This document shows, one piece after another, positions 9,957-18,065 of a stretch of 64,000 nt of DNA. The stretch's first letter is position 1, and every line of letters begins with the position of its first letter. A program made the position numbers and the translations under genes. The stretch is taken from the NCBI RefSeq assembly GCF_001681715.1, contig NZ_LNWY01000016.1, positions 186,001 to 250,000 of the forward strand, given 5' to 3'. The notes beneath the pieces are model-generated. The model did no database searches. It saw only the letters and a program-made list of their open reading frames with translations, and was not told where the DNA came from. This stretch comes from Tritonibacter mobilis (GTDB taxonomy: Bacteria; Pseudomonadota; Alphaproteobacteria; Rhodobacterales; Rhodobacteraceae).

Positions 9957-10315
9957 TGGCCGCTTCTGCACCTCAATTCTCCAGCGAGGATCTGCTGGAG
10001 CGCATTCTTTCCTCTCTCGATGAAGACAAGGCCGAGGACGTCACGCGGATTGACCTGCGCGGCAAGACCTCCATCGGCGACTATATGGTCGTGGCGTCGG
10101 GTCGTTCGACCCGTCAGGTCGCGGCGATGTCCGAGAAACTCACTGAGAAGCTGAAGCATGAATTCGGCGTCTCCTGTAAGGTCGAAGGTAAGGACGCAGG
10201 TGACTGGGTTCTGATCGATACCGGTGATGTGATCGTGCATATCTTCCGTCCCGAAGTGCGCGAGTTCTACCAGATCGAAAAGATGTGGCTGCCCGCAGGC
10301 GCAGTCGCCAGCTAA
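9956..10315 (+). CDS. rsfS: Ribosome silencing factor
   Basis: RsfS binds uL14 of the 50S subunit and blocks subunit joining when nutrients run low. The protein (119 residues from the ATG; a GTG lies one codon earlier) shows the family core DVTRIDLRGKTSIGDYMVVA, SGRSTRQVAA, KDAGDWVLIDTGDVIVHIF and REFYQIEKMW. It precedes rlmH by 140 bp, the usual rsfS-rlmH pairing in bacteria. Start choice depends on the TGATG junction with the leader frame. Confidence 0.95.
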   Translation: MAASAPQFSSEDLLERILSSLDEDKAEDVTRIDLRGKTSIGDYMVVASGRSTRQVAAMSEKLTEKLKHEFGVSCKVEGKDAGDWVLIDTGDVIVHIFRPEVREFYQIEKMWLPAGAVAS

Positions 10316-10455
10316 GACGGTTGTAATCGAGACCCGTTGCGGGTCGGGCGCTGCCTGACCCGAAGTGGTCTTGTTCATTCCCGGCATGGCAAGCGTGCTC
10401 TCAGCAATGACACATGCGACCGCCGCGCGCTCTCTTTTGATATCAGGAATCCCTC

Positions 10456-10926
10456 ATGCGCGTGCATATCTGCGCGGTCGGGCGGTTGCGCGCCGGGCCG
10501 GAAAAGACATTGATCGATGACTATTTGCAGCGATTTGATCGCAGCGGTCGGGCACTCGGTCTTGGCCCGGCCAAGGTGATCGAGGTCGAAGACAAGAAAA
10601 ACGCTGGTATGGGCGCGGAGGCGGATCTGTTGCGCAAGGCGCTGCCCAAGGGAGCCTTGATCTGCACGCTGGATGAACGTGGTAAGGTAATCTCTTCGCC
10701 GGATTTTGCGGATCGGCTTGCGGGGTGGCGCGATATGGGGCGACAGGATCTGGCGCTGATTATCGGCGGAGCAGACGGGATTGACCCCTCACTGCGGGCC
10801 GAGGCGGATTTTTCGATTTCATTTGGGAAAATGGTCTGGCCGCATATGATGGTGCGCCTGATGCTGGCAGAGCAGATCTATCGGGCCGCGACCATCCTGT
10901 CCGGCAGCCCTTATCACCGGGTCTGA
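10456..10926 (+). CDS. rlmH: 23S rRNA pseudouridine-1915 N3-methyltransferase
   Basis: A 156-residue SPOUT methyltransferase that methylates pseudouridine 1915 in helix 69 of 23S rRNA. The SAM-binding knot appears as ALIIGGADGI, and the C-terminus ends in the conserved WPHMMVRLMLAEQIYRA and SGSPYHR. Length is normal. It sits downstream of rsfS and ends 6 bp from a convergent gene. Confidence 0.97.
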   Translation: MRVHICAVGRLRAGPEKTLIDDYLQRFDRSGRALGLGPAKVIEVEDKKNAGMGAEADLLRKALPKGALICTLDERGKVISSPDFADRLAGWRDMGRQDLALIIGGADGIDPSLRAEADFSISFGKMVWPHMMVRLMLAEQIYRAATILSGSPYHRV

Positions 10927-10932
10927 AGGGCG

Positions 10933-11292
10933 TCAGGGCAGGTCGATCACTGTGGTATCCTGCGCCCAGCCGTCGACACTGCACCGCGCCTGTATTTGCA
11001 CTTTCCCGATCCCCTCTGGCACCTGAACGCCACTGAGCGAACGTGTGAAGGGCTGTTCATTCACATGCGGATGCGCCAATACGCGCAGACCGAGTTCGTT
11101 GCCCTCCATATCCAGAACTCGCCATCCGTCGGCATAGTGATCCCAGCCCGTGTCCGGGTGGGATAGCGTGACGGAAAAGCTCCAGCTGTCGCCACGTTTC
11201 ACTGCGGTCGCGTTTTCGACAACGGGATCAGCCGCAAGGGCCATCTGTGGTGCGACGAGGAACAGCAGCGATATGAGGACATGTTTCAACAT
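10933..11292 (-). CDS. Small secreted protein of unknown function
   Basis: A 119-residue protein with a clear Sec signal peptide, MLKHVLISLLFLVAPQMALA, likely cleaved after ALA. The mature part looks beta-rich, with a motif GWDHYADGWRVLD and LAHPHVNEQPFTRSLSG, and one cysteine. I do not recognise a named family beyond a conserved alphaproteobacterial hypothetical. It is convergent with rlmH and probably downstream of, and possibly cotranscribed with, the DUF599 gene. Confidence 0.75.
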   Translation of the reverse strand: MLKHVLISLLFLVAPQMALAADPVVENATAVKRGDSWSFSVTLSHPDTGWDHYADGWRVLDMEGNELGLRVLAHPHVNEQPFTRSLSGVQVPEGIGKVQIQARCSVDGWAQDTTVIDLP

Positions 11293-11327
11293 GCGCTCAG
11301 GCTAGCCAATTCCCGGGGGGAGTGCGG

Positions 11328-12050
11328 TCACATTTTGGTGGGGGCGGTGATTTTGGGTTCTGATTGCATCAGGATGCGGCGGGACCGTGAGATGAACTCG
11401 CGACGATAAAGCACCGCAAGGGTGATCACGGTGGCGAGGATGAGCGCCTCGGCGCCCACCAGCCACGCCAGCCCGGCAAGCGAGAAATAGGTGGCCCGCA
11501 GGCCGCGATTGAAACTGCGTGCCGCCGTGATGTTGATTTCAGCGGCTTGTTGCGCCCGCGGATAGGCGCGGGGGTCGCTGGGCTCATTCGGGACCGCAGC
11601 CATCAGAACCGAGCAGTAACCAAACAGCCGGTGCGACCAGACAAAGGCAAGAAACGCGTTGGTGAGCGCGGCCAACACCAACAGGATCTTGATCTCCCAG
11701 ACAAAATCCGGGGTTTGCCCCAGTGCCAGATCCTGCGCCACGCCAGCGAGTTGTTCTGTGTTGCCGATCAGTGCCAGCCCGGCGCCAAGCGCCAGCATGG
11801 TGGCCGATGCAAAAAAGGCGGTGGCCTGCCGCAATGAGGAAATCACCTGCGAATCAAAGATGCGTGGAGACCGGGTCACCATCTCTTTCATCCATTCGCG
11901 CCGGAAATCCGCCATCAGAAGCGAGACTGAGGGCCGTGATTTGCTGGGGTTCTCAATGCGCCAGCCGATCCATGCCCAGCCCAGTATATAACAGGCCAGG
12001 CTTATGAAATCCCCCGCAGAAAACAGTGACAGTCGCTCGATCCAGATCAT
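11328..12050 (-). CDS. DUF599 family membrane protein
   Basis: A 240-residue protein with about four membrane helices (near residues 10-30, 75-97, 120-142 and 188-215). The pattern NPSKSRPSVSLLMADFRREW and SARSFNRGLRATYFSLAGL-type segment (AARSFNRGLRATYFSLA) is typical of COG3821/DUF599. Function is unknown. It is divergent from glcD, with the glc operator/promoter in the short gap. Confidence 0.85.
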   Translation of the reverse strand: MIWIERLSLFSAGDFISLACYILGWAWIGWRIENPSKSRPSVSLLMADFRREWMKEMVTRSPRIFDSQVISSLRQATAFFASATMLALGAGLALIGNTEQLAGVAQDLALGQTPDFVWEIKILLVLAALTNAFLAFVWSHRLFGYCSVLMAAVPNEPSDPRAYPRAQQAAEINITAARSFNRGLRATYFSLAGLAWLVGAEALILATVITLAVLYRREFISRSRRILMQSEPKITAPTKM

Positions 12051-12079
12051 GGCCCGACCCTAGCTCAGTCAGTTCGCCC

Positions 12080-12117
12080 TTGCCAGTAGAGATGAATTGG
12101 TAATATTATTTTACCAA
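12080..12117 (+). promoter_or_regulatory. glcD promoter with palindromic operator
   Basis: A perfect palindrome with 7-bp arms, TTGGTAA (12097-12103) and TTACCAA (12111-12117), surrounds a TATTAT box. TTGCCA at 12080-12085 can serve as -35 with an 18-bp spacer to TATTAT at 12104. The half-site TTGGT/ACCAA resembles targets of FadR-type GntR regulators such as GlcC and LldR. The operator would cover the -10 box and leave a very short leader before the GAGGAG ribosome site. Confidence 0.55.
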
Positions 12118-12131
12118 AGAGGAGAGCCCGC

Positions 12132-13580
12132 ATGGAGATGCCCACCCCCAATGCCGCCATCCTGGCCCGAAAGGCCGAGTTGCTGAAACGATTGCAGCAG
12201 GTGCTGCCCGATGATGCGCTGATCTCGGATGAGGCGGAGACGCGCGCCTATGAGTGTGATGCGCTGACGGCCTACAAATGCCCGCCGATGCTGGCTGTTT
12301 TGCCACGCTCGACCCAAGAGGTGTCGGATGTTCTGCGGATCTGTCTCGACATGAATGTGCCGGTGGTGCCGCGCGGGGCAGGGACGTCTCTCGCCGGTGG
12401 GGCACTGCCAACCGCCGATTGTGTGATCCTTGGTGTGGCACGAATGAACGAGGTTCTCGAAACCGATTACGCCAATCGCATCATCCGGGTGCAGACCGGA
12501 CGCACAAACCTTTCGGTCTCTGGCGCGGTGGAAGAAGAGGATTTCTTCTATGCGCCTGATCCATCCTCGCAGTTGGCTTGTGCGATCGCGGGCAATATCG
12601 CCATGAATTCTGGCGGGGCGCATTGTCTTAAGTACGGTGTGACCACCAACAACCTCCTTGGGGTGACGATGGTGATGATGGATGGCACCGTGGTCGAGAT
12701 TGGTGGCGCGCATCTGGACGCAGGTGGGCTGGATCTGCTGGGGGTGATCTGTGGCAGCGAGGGCCAGTTGGGCGTGGTGACTGAGGCAACCTTGCGTATC
12801 CTGCGCAAACCCGAAGGCGCGCGCCCCGTGCTCATCGCCTTTGACAGCAACGAGGTGGCGGGCGCTTGTGTGTCGGACATCATTAAGGCCGGCGTTTTGC
12901 CGGTTGCGATCGAGTTCATGGACCGCCCCTGTATCGAGGCCTGCGAAGCTTTTGCCAAAGCAGGGTATCCGATGTGCGAGGCGCTGCTCATCATCGAGGT
13001 CGAGGGGGCGGAGGCGGAAATCGCGCATCAGTTGGGGCTGATCGTGGAGATCGCGCAACAGCATAACCCGGTGGAACTGCGCGAAGCGGACGATGCTGAT
13101 GAGGCCGCGCGGATCTGGCTGGGGCGAAAATCGGCCTTTGGGGCCATGGGGCAAATCAACGACTACATGTGTCTGGACGGAACTATCCCGGTGTCTGCCC
13201 TGCCGCAGGTCTTGCGCCGTATCGAGGAAATGAGCGCAGAATTTGGCCTGAAAGTTGCGAACGTCTTTCATGCGGGGGATGGCAATATGCATCCGCTCAT
13301 CCTGTTTGACGCCAACAAACCCGGCGATTTGGAACGGTGCGAGGCCTTTGGGGCCGAAATTCTGAAGCTGTGTGTCGAGGTGGGAGGCTGCCTGACTGGA
13401 GAGCACGGTGTGGGAATCGAGAAACGCGATCTGATGCTGCACCAGTATGAGGCTGCGGACATCGAGGCGCAGTTGCGTGTGAAGGATGTGTTTGATCCGA
13501 AGTGGCTGCTCAACCCGGCGAAGGTTTTTCCGCTGTCAAGCACAGAGAACCGCCGCACCGTTTGTCTTGCCGCAGAGTGA
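12132..13580 (+). CDS. glcD: Glycolate oxidase subunit GlcD (FAD-linked)
   Basis: The catalytic flavin subunit of the membrane-associated glycolate oxidase that turns glycolate into glyoxylate. The 482 residues show the VAO/PCMH FAD domain (VVPRGAGTSLAGGALP about 78-93, IAGNIAMNSGGAHCLKYG) and the C-terminal domain with VFHAGDGNMHPLILFD and GGCLTGEHGVGIEKRDLM. Glycolate is a common phytoplankton exudate, so this operon fits a marine heterotroph. The operon order is glcD-glcE-membrane protein-glcF. Confidence 0.96.
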   Translation: MEMPTPNAAILARKAELLKRLQQVLPDDALISDEAETRAYECDALTAYKCPPMLAVLPRSTQEVSDVLRICLDMNVPVVPRGAGTSLAGGALPTADCVILGVARMNEVLETDYANRIIRVQTGRTNLSVSGAVEEEDFFYAPDPSSQLACAIAGNIAMNSGGAHCLKYGVTTNNLLGVTMVMMDGTVVEIGGAHLDAGGLDLLGVICGSEGQLGVVTEATLRILRKPEGARPVLIAFDSNEVAGACVSDIIKAGVLPVAIEFMDRPCIEACEAFAKAGYPMCEALLIIEVEGAEAEIAHQLGLIVEIAQQHNPVELREADDADEAARIWLGRKSAFGAMGQINDYMCLDGTIPVSALPQVLRRIEEMSAEFGLKVANVFHAGDGNMHPLILFDANKPGDLERCEAFGAEILKLCVEVGGCLTGEHGVGIEKRDLMLHQYEAADIEAQLRVKDVFDPKWLLNPAKVFPLSSTENRRTVCLAAE

Positions 13581-13588
13581 CACGCCAT

Positions 13589-13634
13589 GGGGGCTTTGCC
13601 CCCAGACCCCCAAGGATATTTGGAAGAAGATGAA
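13589..13634 (+). repeat. Short intergenic hairpin element before glcE
   Basis: GGGGGC (13589-13594) and GCCCCC (13598-13603) form a hairpin with loop TTT, followed by AGACCCCCAAGGATATTT and an AAGAAGATGAA tail that supplies the ribosome site of glcE. I recall this GGGGGC-loop-GCCCCC-CCCC-ATATTT-AAGATGA format as frequent between Rhodobacteraceae genes. Confidence 0.6.
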
Positions 13635-14729
13635 ATGATGACACCGCAAAGTGAGGCTGAACTGGCCGACATCATTGCCGGGGCAAACGGGCCTCTTTGC
13701 ATCGAGGGCGGCGGTACACGGGGTATTGAGGTGCCCGGTGAGCGGCTGAGTACAGGTGGTCTGTCGGGCGTGACCCTTTATGAGCCAGGGGCGCTGACGC
13801 TGGTGGTACAGGCGGGCACGCCGGTGGCCGAGATCGAGGCGCTGCTGGCGACGGAAAACCAGCGTCTGGCGTTCGAGCCCGTGGATTTCCGGAGCTCGCT
13901 GGGGACTGAAGGAGAGCCGACAATCGGTGGCGTTGTTGCCACCAATGCCTCCGGGCCGCGGCGCATTCAGGGGGGCGCGGCGCGGGACTTTCTGCTTGGC
14001 GTGCGGTTTGTCGATGGGCGCGGCGAGGTGCTGCGCAATGGTGGCCGGGTGATGAAAAATGTCACCGGCTATGATCTGGTCAAGCTGATGGCGGGATCAC
14101 ATGGCACGCTTGGGGTTTTGACGGAGGTCGCTCTCAAGGTGCTGCCACGTTCTGAGACCGAGGCCACTCTGGCGGTTGAAGAGATTGATCTTGCCGCCGG
14201 GATTGCCTGTTTATCGGCGGCTCTGGGCTCGCCGTTTGATGTGACCGGGGCCGCATATGACCCGGATGCGCAACGGGCCTATGTGCGGCTTGAGGGGTTT
14301 GAGGCTTCTGTGGCCTATCGCGCCAAGGCATTGCGAGAGCAACTTGGGCGCTATGGTGCGGTGACAGAGGTGTCTGGCTCAGGTGAGCTGTGGCGCGGTC
14401 TTCGCGATCTGCATGATTTTGCGGGGCTGGAGGGCGACATCTGGCGGGTGTCTGTCAAACCGACGGACGCGGTTGAGTTGATCCCGACATTGGGGGCAAC
14501 GAGATGTCTCTGTGATTGGGGCGGTGGTCTGGTCTGGGCCTTGATGCCCGAAGGCGTGGACTTGCGGCAGCGCATGACGGTGCCCGGTCATGCAACATTG
14601 ATCCGATCCGGCGCGGGCACATCGGTGCCGCGCCACCATCCGGAGCCTGCCTCGCTGGCGGCAATTTCCGCGGGATTGCGTCGGCAATTTGATCCGCGAC
14701 ACATTTTGAATGCAGGATTGATGGGGTAG
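13635..14729 (+). CDS. glcE: Glycolate oxidase subunit GlcE (FAD-binding)
   Basis: The second flavin-domain subunit of glycolate oxidase. The ~364-residue protein opens with MMTPQSEAELADIIAGA and carries LCIEGGGTRG, the PCMH-type motif TIGGVVATNASGPRRI, and NGGRVMKNVTGYDLVKL, which are diagnostic of GlcE. I start at the tandem ATGs at 13635/13638, after AAGAAGATGAA, rather than at an ATG at 13587 inside the hairpin repeat. Stop is 2 bp before the next ATG, so coupling is likely. Confidence 0.95.
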   Translation: MMTPQSEAELADIIAGANGPLCIEGGGTRGIEVPGERLSTGGLSGVTLYEPGALTLVVQAGTPVAEIEALLATENQRLAFEPVDFRSSLGTEGEPTIGGVVATNASGPRRIQGGAARDFLLGVRFVDGRGEVLRNGGRVMKNVTGYDLVKLMAGSHGTLGVLTEVALKVLPRSETEATLAVEEIDLAAGIACLSAALGSPFDVTGAAYDPDAQRAYVRLEGFEASVAYRAKALREQLGRYGAVTEVSGSGELWRGLRDLHDFAGLEGDIWRVSVKPTDAVELIPTLGATRCLCDWGGGLVWALMPEGVDLRQRMTVPGHATLIRSGAGTSVPRHHPEPASLAAISAGLRRQFDPRHILNAGLMG

Positions 14730-14731
14730 CG

Positions 14732-15100
14732 ATGGATGTGATCTTTATCTTTGTGGCGGGCGTTCCTGTCTTTGTGGTGCTGTCGGTGATCCCGGCGGCG
14801 CGACTGGGCCTCGCCGCCAGCCTCATCGTCGGGGCCGGGATCATTGCCTATAGCTTTGGTCTGGCGCCGATCACGGGCAGCGATCCGGCGGGGAACGCGA
14901 TGTCCAATGGCTACCGGGGGATATTGCATATCTCGGCAGCCGGTGGGGCAGGGGTTGCCGCGCTCTATCATCTGACCCGCATATATATCCCGAGCTTTCC
15001 TGAGCCCGCGCTCAATATCCTCCGGTACATTGTGTTCCTACTGCTGAGCTTGCCCGGTGGGATGATGGGAGCTTGGATCGTGGCAGAGGCGTTGGTGTAG
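14732..15100 (+). CDS. Small membrane protein inside the glycolate oxidase operon
   Basis: A 122-residue, strongly hydrophobic protein with about four helices (near 3-20, 27-46, 66-84 and 97-118). It starts 2 bp after glcE and ends 4 bp before glcF, so it is cotranscribed and probably translationally coupled. Its position suggests a role linked to glycolate oxidase, for example a membrane anchor for electron transfer to quinone or a glycolate-related membrane component. That role is inference from context; I do not recognise a family. Confidence 0.75.
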   Translation: MDVIFIFVAGVPVFVVLSVIPAARLGLAASLIVGAGIIAYSFGLAPITGSDPAGNAMSNGYRGILHISAAGGAGVAALYHLTRIYIPSFPEPALNILRYIVFLLLSLPGGMMGAWIVAEALV

Positions 15101-15104
15101 GACG

Positions 15105-16424
15105 ATGCAGACCAGTTTTACCGATGAACAACTTCAGAACCCCGGAACGCAACGCGCGAATGAGATCCTGCGTACTTGCGTGCATTGCGGTTTCTGCACC
15201 GCCACCTGTCCGACCTATCAGGTGCTGGGCGATGAGCTCGACAGCCCGCGCGGGCGGATCTACCTGATCAAGGACATGCTGGAAAACGAGCGCGTTCCGG
15301 ATGAGAAAACCGTCAAACATATCGACCGCTGCCTGTCTTGTCTGGCCTGCATGACCACTTGCCCGTCTGCTGTGCATTACATGCATCTGGTGGATCATGC
15401 GCGCGCCTATATCGACAAGCACTACAAACGGCCCTTTGGCGACCGCGCACTGCGCTGGATCCTGGCGCGTGTGTTGCCCTATCCAACCCGTTTCCGGCTA
15501 GCGCTTCTTGGAGCAAAGATTGCGCGTCCCTTCCGGGGATTGATGCCGGATGCGAGGCTGCGGGCGATGCTGGAGATGGCACCCAAAGTGATCCCTCCGG
15601 TGAGCCGAAATGACGACCCGCAAAGCTTTGCGCCGGAAGCTACGCAGGTAAAGCGCGTCGCGTTGATGACGGGGTGTGCGCAAAAGGCGCTGAACACCGA
15701 TATCAATGACGCCACCATTCGCCTGCTGCGGCGTTTGGGTTGCGAGGTCGTTGTGGCCGAAGGCGCAGGCTGCTGCGGTGCGCTTACGCACCACATGGGA
15801 CGCGAGGATGAGAGCCACGGGGCGGCGGCAAAGAATATCCGCGCCTGGATGGCCGAGAAAAATGGCAAAGGTCTGGACGCGATTGTCATCAACACATCCG
15901 GCTGCGGCACCACCGTCAAGGACTACGGTCACATGTTCCGCAACGATGCCTTGGCGGAGGATGCGGCAACGGTCTCTGGCCTTGCGATGGATGTCTCTGA
16001 ATTGCTGATTCAGCTTGATCTGCCTGAGGGCGCGGACAAGGGGCTGACCATCGCCTATCATGCCGCCTGTTCCTTGCAGCACGGACAACAGATCAAGACC
16101 CACCCGAAGACCTTGCTGAAACGTGCCGGGTTCAAAGTGGTGGAGCCAGCGGACAGCCATTTGTGTTGCGGCTCTGCCGGGACTTATAATCTGTTGCAGC
16201 CGGAAATTTCGGCGCAACTGAAAGCGCGAAAACTACGCACGCTTGAGGCAAAGAATCCGGATATTATTGCGGCTGGCAACATTGGGTGCATGATGCAGAT
16301 CGGGTCTGGCACCAACATCCCTATCGTGCATACGGTTGAGCTGTTGGACTGGGCAACCGGGGGACCCAAACCGCCTGCGCTGGAAGCGAAATGCAGCCGA
16401 TCCGATGTTCCCATCTTGCGTTGA
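15105..16424 (+). CDS. glcF: Glycolate oxidase iron-sulfur subunit GlcF
   Basis: A 439-residue protein with two N-terminal [4Fe-4S] ferredoxin motifs, CVHCGFCTATCP (C25, C28, C31, C35) and CLSCLACMTTCP (C76, C79, C82, C86), and two C-terminal cysteine-rich CCG domains (GCCGALTHHMG and CCGSAGTYNLLQP). It passes electrons from the GlcD/GlcE flavins towards the quinone pool at the membrane. It closes the glc operon; no terminator is obvious after it. Confidence 0.97.
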   Translation: MQTSFTDEQLQNPGTQRANEILRTCVHCGFCTATCPTYQVLGDELDSPRGRIYLIKDMLENERVPDEKTVKHIDRCLSCLACMTTCPSAVHYMHLVDHARAYIDKHYKRPFGDRALRWILARVLPYPTRFRLALLGAKIARPFRGLMPDARLRAMLEMAPKVIPPVSRNDDPQSFAPEATQVKRVALMTGCAQKALNTDINDATIRLLRRLGCEVVVAEGAGCCGALTHHMGREDESHGAAAKNIRAWMAEKNGKGLDAIVINTSGCGTTVKDYGHMFRNDALAEDAATVSGLAMDVSELLIQLDLPEGADKGLTIAYHAACSLQHGQQIKTHPKTLLKRAGFKVVEPADSHLCCGSAGTYNLLQPEISAQLKARKLRTLEAKNPDIIAAGNIGCMMQIGSGTNIPIVHTVELLDWATGGPKPPALEAKCSRSDVPILR

Positions 16425-16540
16425 ACCTGCGCAAACGGCATCACCAAGGGATGCGCGGAATCGCCCACGCGCGCCCAATTTTTGCCCGAAGCATTGGCTA
16501 GACTGCCGCATGAGGGATGTGGAGAGTGTCTGTGCTGCCG

Positions 16541-17371
16541 ATGAAGCGTTTGATTTTGAGCGGGGTGTTTTGCGCCTTGTCTGCTGCCGCGATGGCGGGC
16601 ACGACCCTGAGCGGGGAGAATACCCGGCTCAAGAGCTTGGAGACCACCGACGCCGGGCGCGATTGGGAGGCGGTTGGGCGTCTGGATCGTAAGGGCGAGG
16701 GGTTTTGCACAGGTGCGTTGATTGCGCCCGACATTGTTTTGACGGCCGCGCATTGCCTTTATGATCGTGACACGATGGAGCAGATCGACCCGACCTCCAT
16801 CGAGTTTCTGGCGGGGTGGCGCAATGGGCGTGCCTCGGCCTATCGCGCGGTAAAACGTGCGGTGCTGCATCCATCTTATGTTTATGATGGCACGTTGTCG
16901 GCAAAACGGGTGCGCAACGACATTGCGTTGCTGCAATTGCAACGCCCCATTCGCAATACCACCGTCACACCGTTTGAAACGGACGCCCGCCCGCGTAAGG
17001 GCGCACGGGTCGGTGTGGTGTCCTACGCGCAGGATCGGTCCGAGGCCCCGTCGCTGCAGGAAGTCTGCATGGTAATCGCCCGTCAGGATGGCGTGCTGGT
17101 GATGTCCTGCGATGTGGATTTCGGCGCGTCCGGCGCACCGGTGTTTTCCTTCGAGGGGGAGCGTCCCCGGATTGTTTCCGTGGTTTCCGCCAAGGCGCGG
17201 GTGGAGGGATCTGCAGTTTCGCTTGGCGCATCACTGGCGGATGAGCTGGCGCTACTGGAGGCACAACTGACAGGTGCCCATGTCGGGAGCCGTATGCCGC
17301 AAGGTGTTGGCCGGGTGCAGGTCGGCGAGCCGCGGCGCAATGATCTCGGCGCAAAATTCATCTCCAATTGA
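16541..17371 (+). CDS. Secreted trypsin-like serine protease
   Basis: A 276-residue exported S1-family protease. I start at MKRLILSGVF because a signal peptide then follows directly (cleavage likely after AMA, about residue 19); an upstream ATG would add eight residues. The catalytic triad is visible: H71 in VLTAAHCL, D127 in RNDIALLQL, and S197 in DFGASGAPVFS. Four cysteines (C56, C72, C176, C190) could form two disulfides. The usual GDSGGP around serine is GASGAP, as in Glu-specific or V8-like relatives. Substrate unknown. Confidence 0.88.
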   Translation: MKRLILSGVFCALSAAAMAGTTLSGENTRLKSLETTDAGRDWEAVGRLDRKGEGFCTGALIAPDIVLTAAHCLYDRDTMEQIDPTSIEFLAGWRNGRASAYRAVKRAVLHPSYVYDGTLSAKRVRNDIALLQLQRPIRNTTVTPFETDARPRKGARVGVVSYAQDRSEAPSLQEVCMVIARQDGVLVMSCDVDFGASGAPVFSFEGERPRIVSVVSAKARVEGSAVSLGASLADELALLEAQLTGAHVGSRMPQGVGRVQVGEPRRNDLGAKFISN

Positions 17372-17381
17372 GCATGAACCT

Positions 17382-17409
17382 CTTGAAACTGCGATGACCC
17401 TTCATAAAT
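17382..17409 (+). promoter_or_regulatory. Predicted RpoH (sigma-32) promoter of the hsp20 gene
   Basis: CTTGAA at 17382-17387 matches the sigma-32 -35 consensus exactly. CTTCATAAAT at 17400-17409 fits the heat-shock -10 region at suitable spacing. A perfect inverted repeat ACCCTTC/GAAGGGT (17397-17403, 17411-17417) overlaps the -10. Confidence 0.65.
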
Positions 17410-17420
17410 CGAAGGGTGTT

Positions 17421-17512
17421 CAGGGCGCCAATGATTGGGCTCTGAGAAAGAACCGCCCGTCCCGTGTTGGGAGGGCTTCATAGCAGTTATCGCTCAAAAA
17501 TGAGGATGAACC
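17421..17512 (+). promoter_or_regulatory. ROSE-type RNA thermometer in the hsp20 leader
   Basis: Three consecutive hairpins fill the leader. 17421-17444 is a 10-bp stem with one bulged G. 17455-17476 pairs GCCC/GGGC and TCCC/GGGA around one bulged G. 17486-17511 pairs the ribosome site TGAGGAT with an upstream anti-site around an AAAA loop. The anti-site contains TCGCT (17490-17494), matching the conserved ROSE motif UYGCU, whose G (17492) is bulged opposite AGGA. ROSE elements hide the ribosome site at low temperature and melt on heat shock, chiefly before small heat-shock genes, exactly as here. Confidence 0.8.
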
Positions 17513-17980
17513 ATGCGTACGTTTGATTTTGCTCCGCTTCACCGCGCAACGGTTGGATTCGACCAGATTGCAGACCTGATGGATCGGGTCATGAGTTCTG
17601 ATATCCAGCAGCCCAGCTACCCCCCTTACAACATCGAGAAGACCTCAGAAGATGCCTATCGCATCTCGATCGCCGTCGCCGGGTTTTCCGAAGACGAGCT
17701 GAACGTCGAGGTGAAGGAACACGCCTTGGTCGTGTCGGCGCGCAAAACCGAAGAGGCTGGCGAGCGCACCTATCTGCATCGCGGTATTGCCACCCGCGCG
17801 TTTGAGCGCCGCTTTACGCTGGCAGATCACGTGCGGGTCGAAGGTGCAAGCCACGCCGACGGTATGCTCCATATCGATCTGGTGCGCGAAGTTCCCGAAG
17901 CGTTGAAACCGCGCCGGATTGAAATCGCATCCGCCGCAGGATCGAAGCCCAAGGAAATCGCGGGCTCGACCGTGAACTGA
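17513..17980 (+). CDS. Small heat shock protein, Hsp20/IbpA family
   Basis: An ATP-independent holdase chaperone of 155 residues. The alpha-crystallin domain runs from about residue 38 to 140 (YNIEKTSEDAYRISIAVAGF, ELNVEVKEHALVVSARK, RTYLHRGIATRAFERRFTL). FERRFTLADHV is typical of the IbpA class. The gene is monocistronic, behind a predicted RpoH promoter and a ROSE-like thermometer, and ends in an intrinsic terminator. Confidence 0.95.
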   Translation: MRTFDFAPLHRATVGFDQIADLMDRVMSSDIQQPSYPPYNIEKTSEDAYRISIAVAGFSEDELNVEVKEHALVVSARKTEEAGERTYLHRGIATRAFERRFTLADHVRVEGASHADGMLHIDLVREVPEALKPRRIEIASAAGSKPKEIAGSTVN

Positions 17981-18015
17981 TCCCTCCCCGGGATGCATCC
18001 GCATCCTGTTTGCAG

Positions 18016-18050
18016 CGCCCCCGGTCTTACGGCTGGGGGCGATTTTATTT
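18016..18050 (+). terminator. Terminator after hsp20
   Basis: CGCCCCC (18016-18022) pairs with GGGGGCG (18035-18041), followed by ATTTTATTT. Confidence 0.85.
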
Positions 18051-18065
18051 GTGGATTTGCGCATC

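Noticed and set aside
12111-13442. 443-codon open frame opposite glcD
   Set aside because: Shadow of glcD; histidine- and arginine-rich sequence typical of antisense translation.
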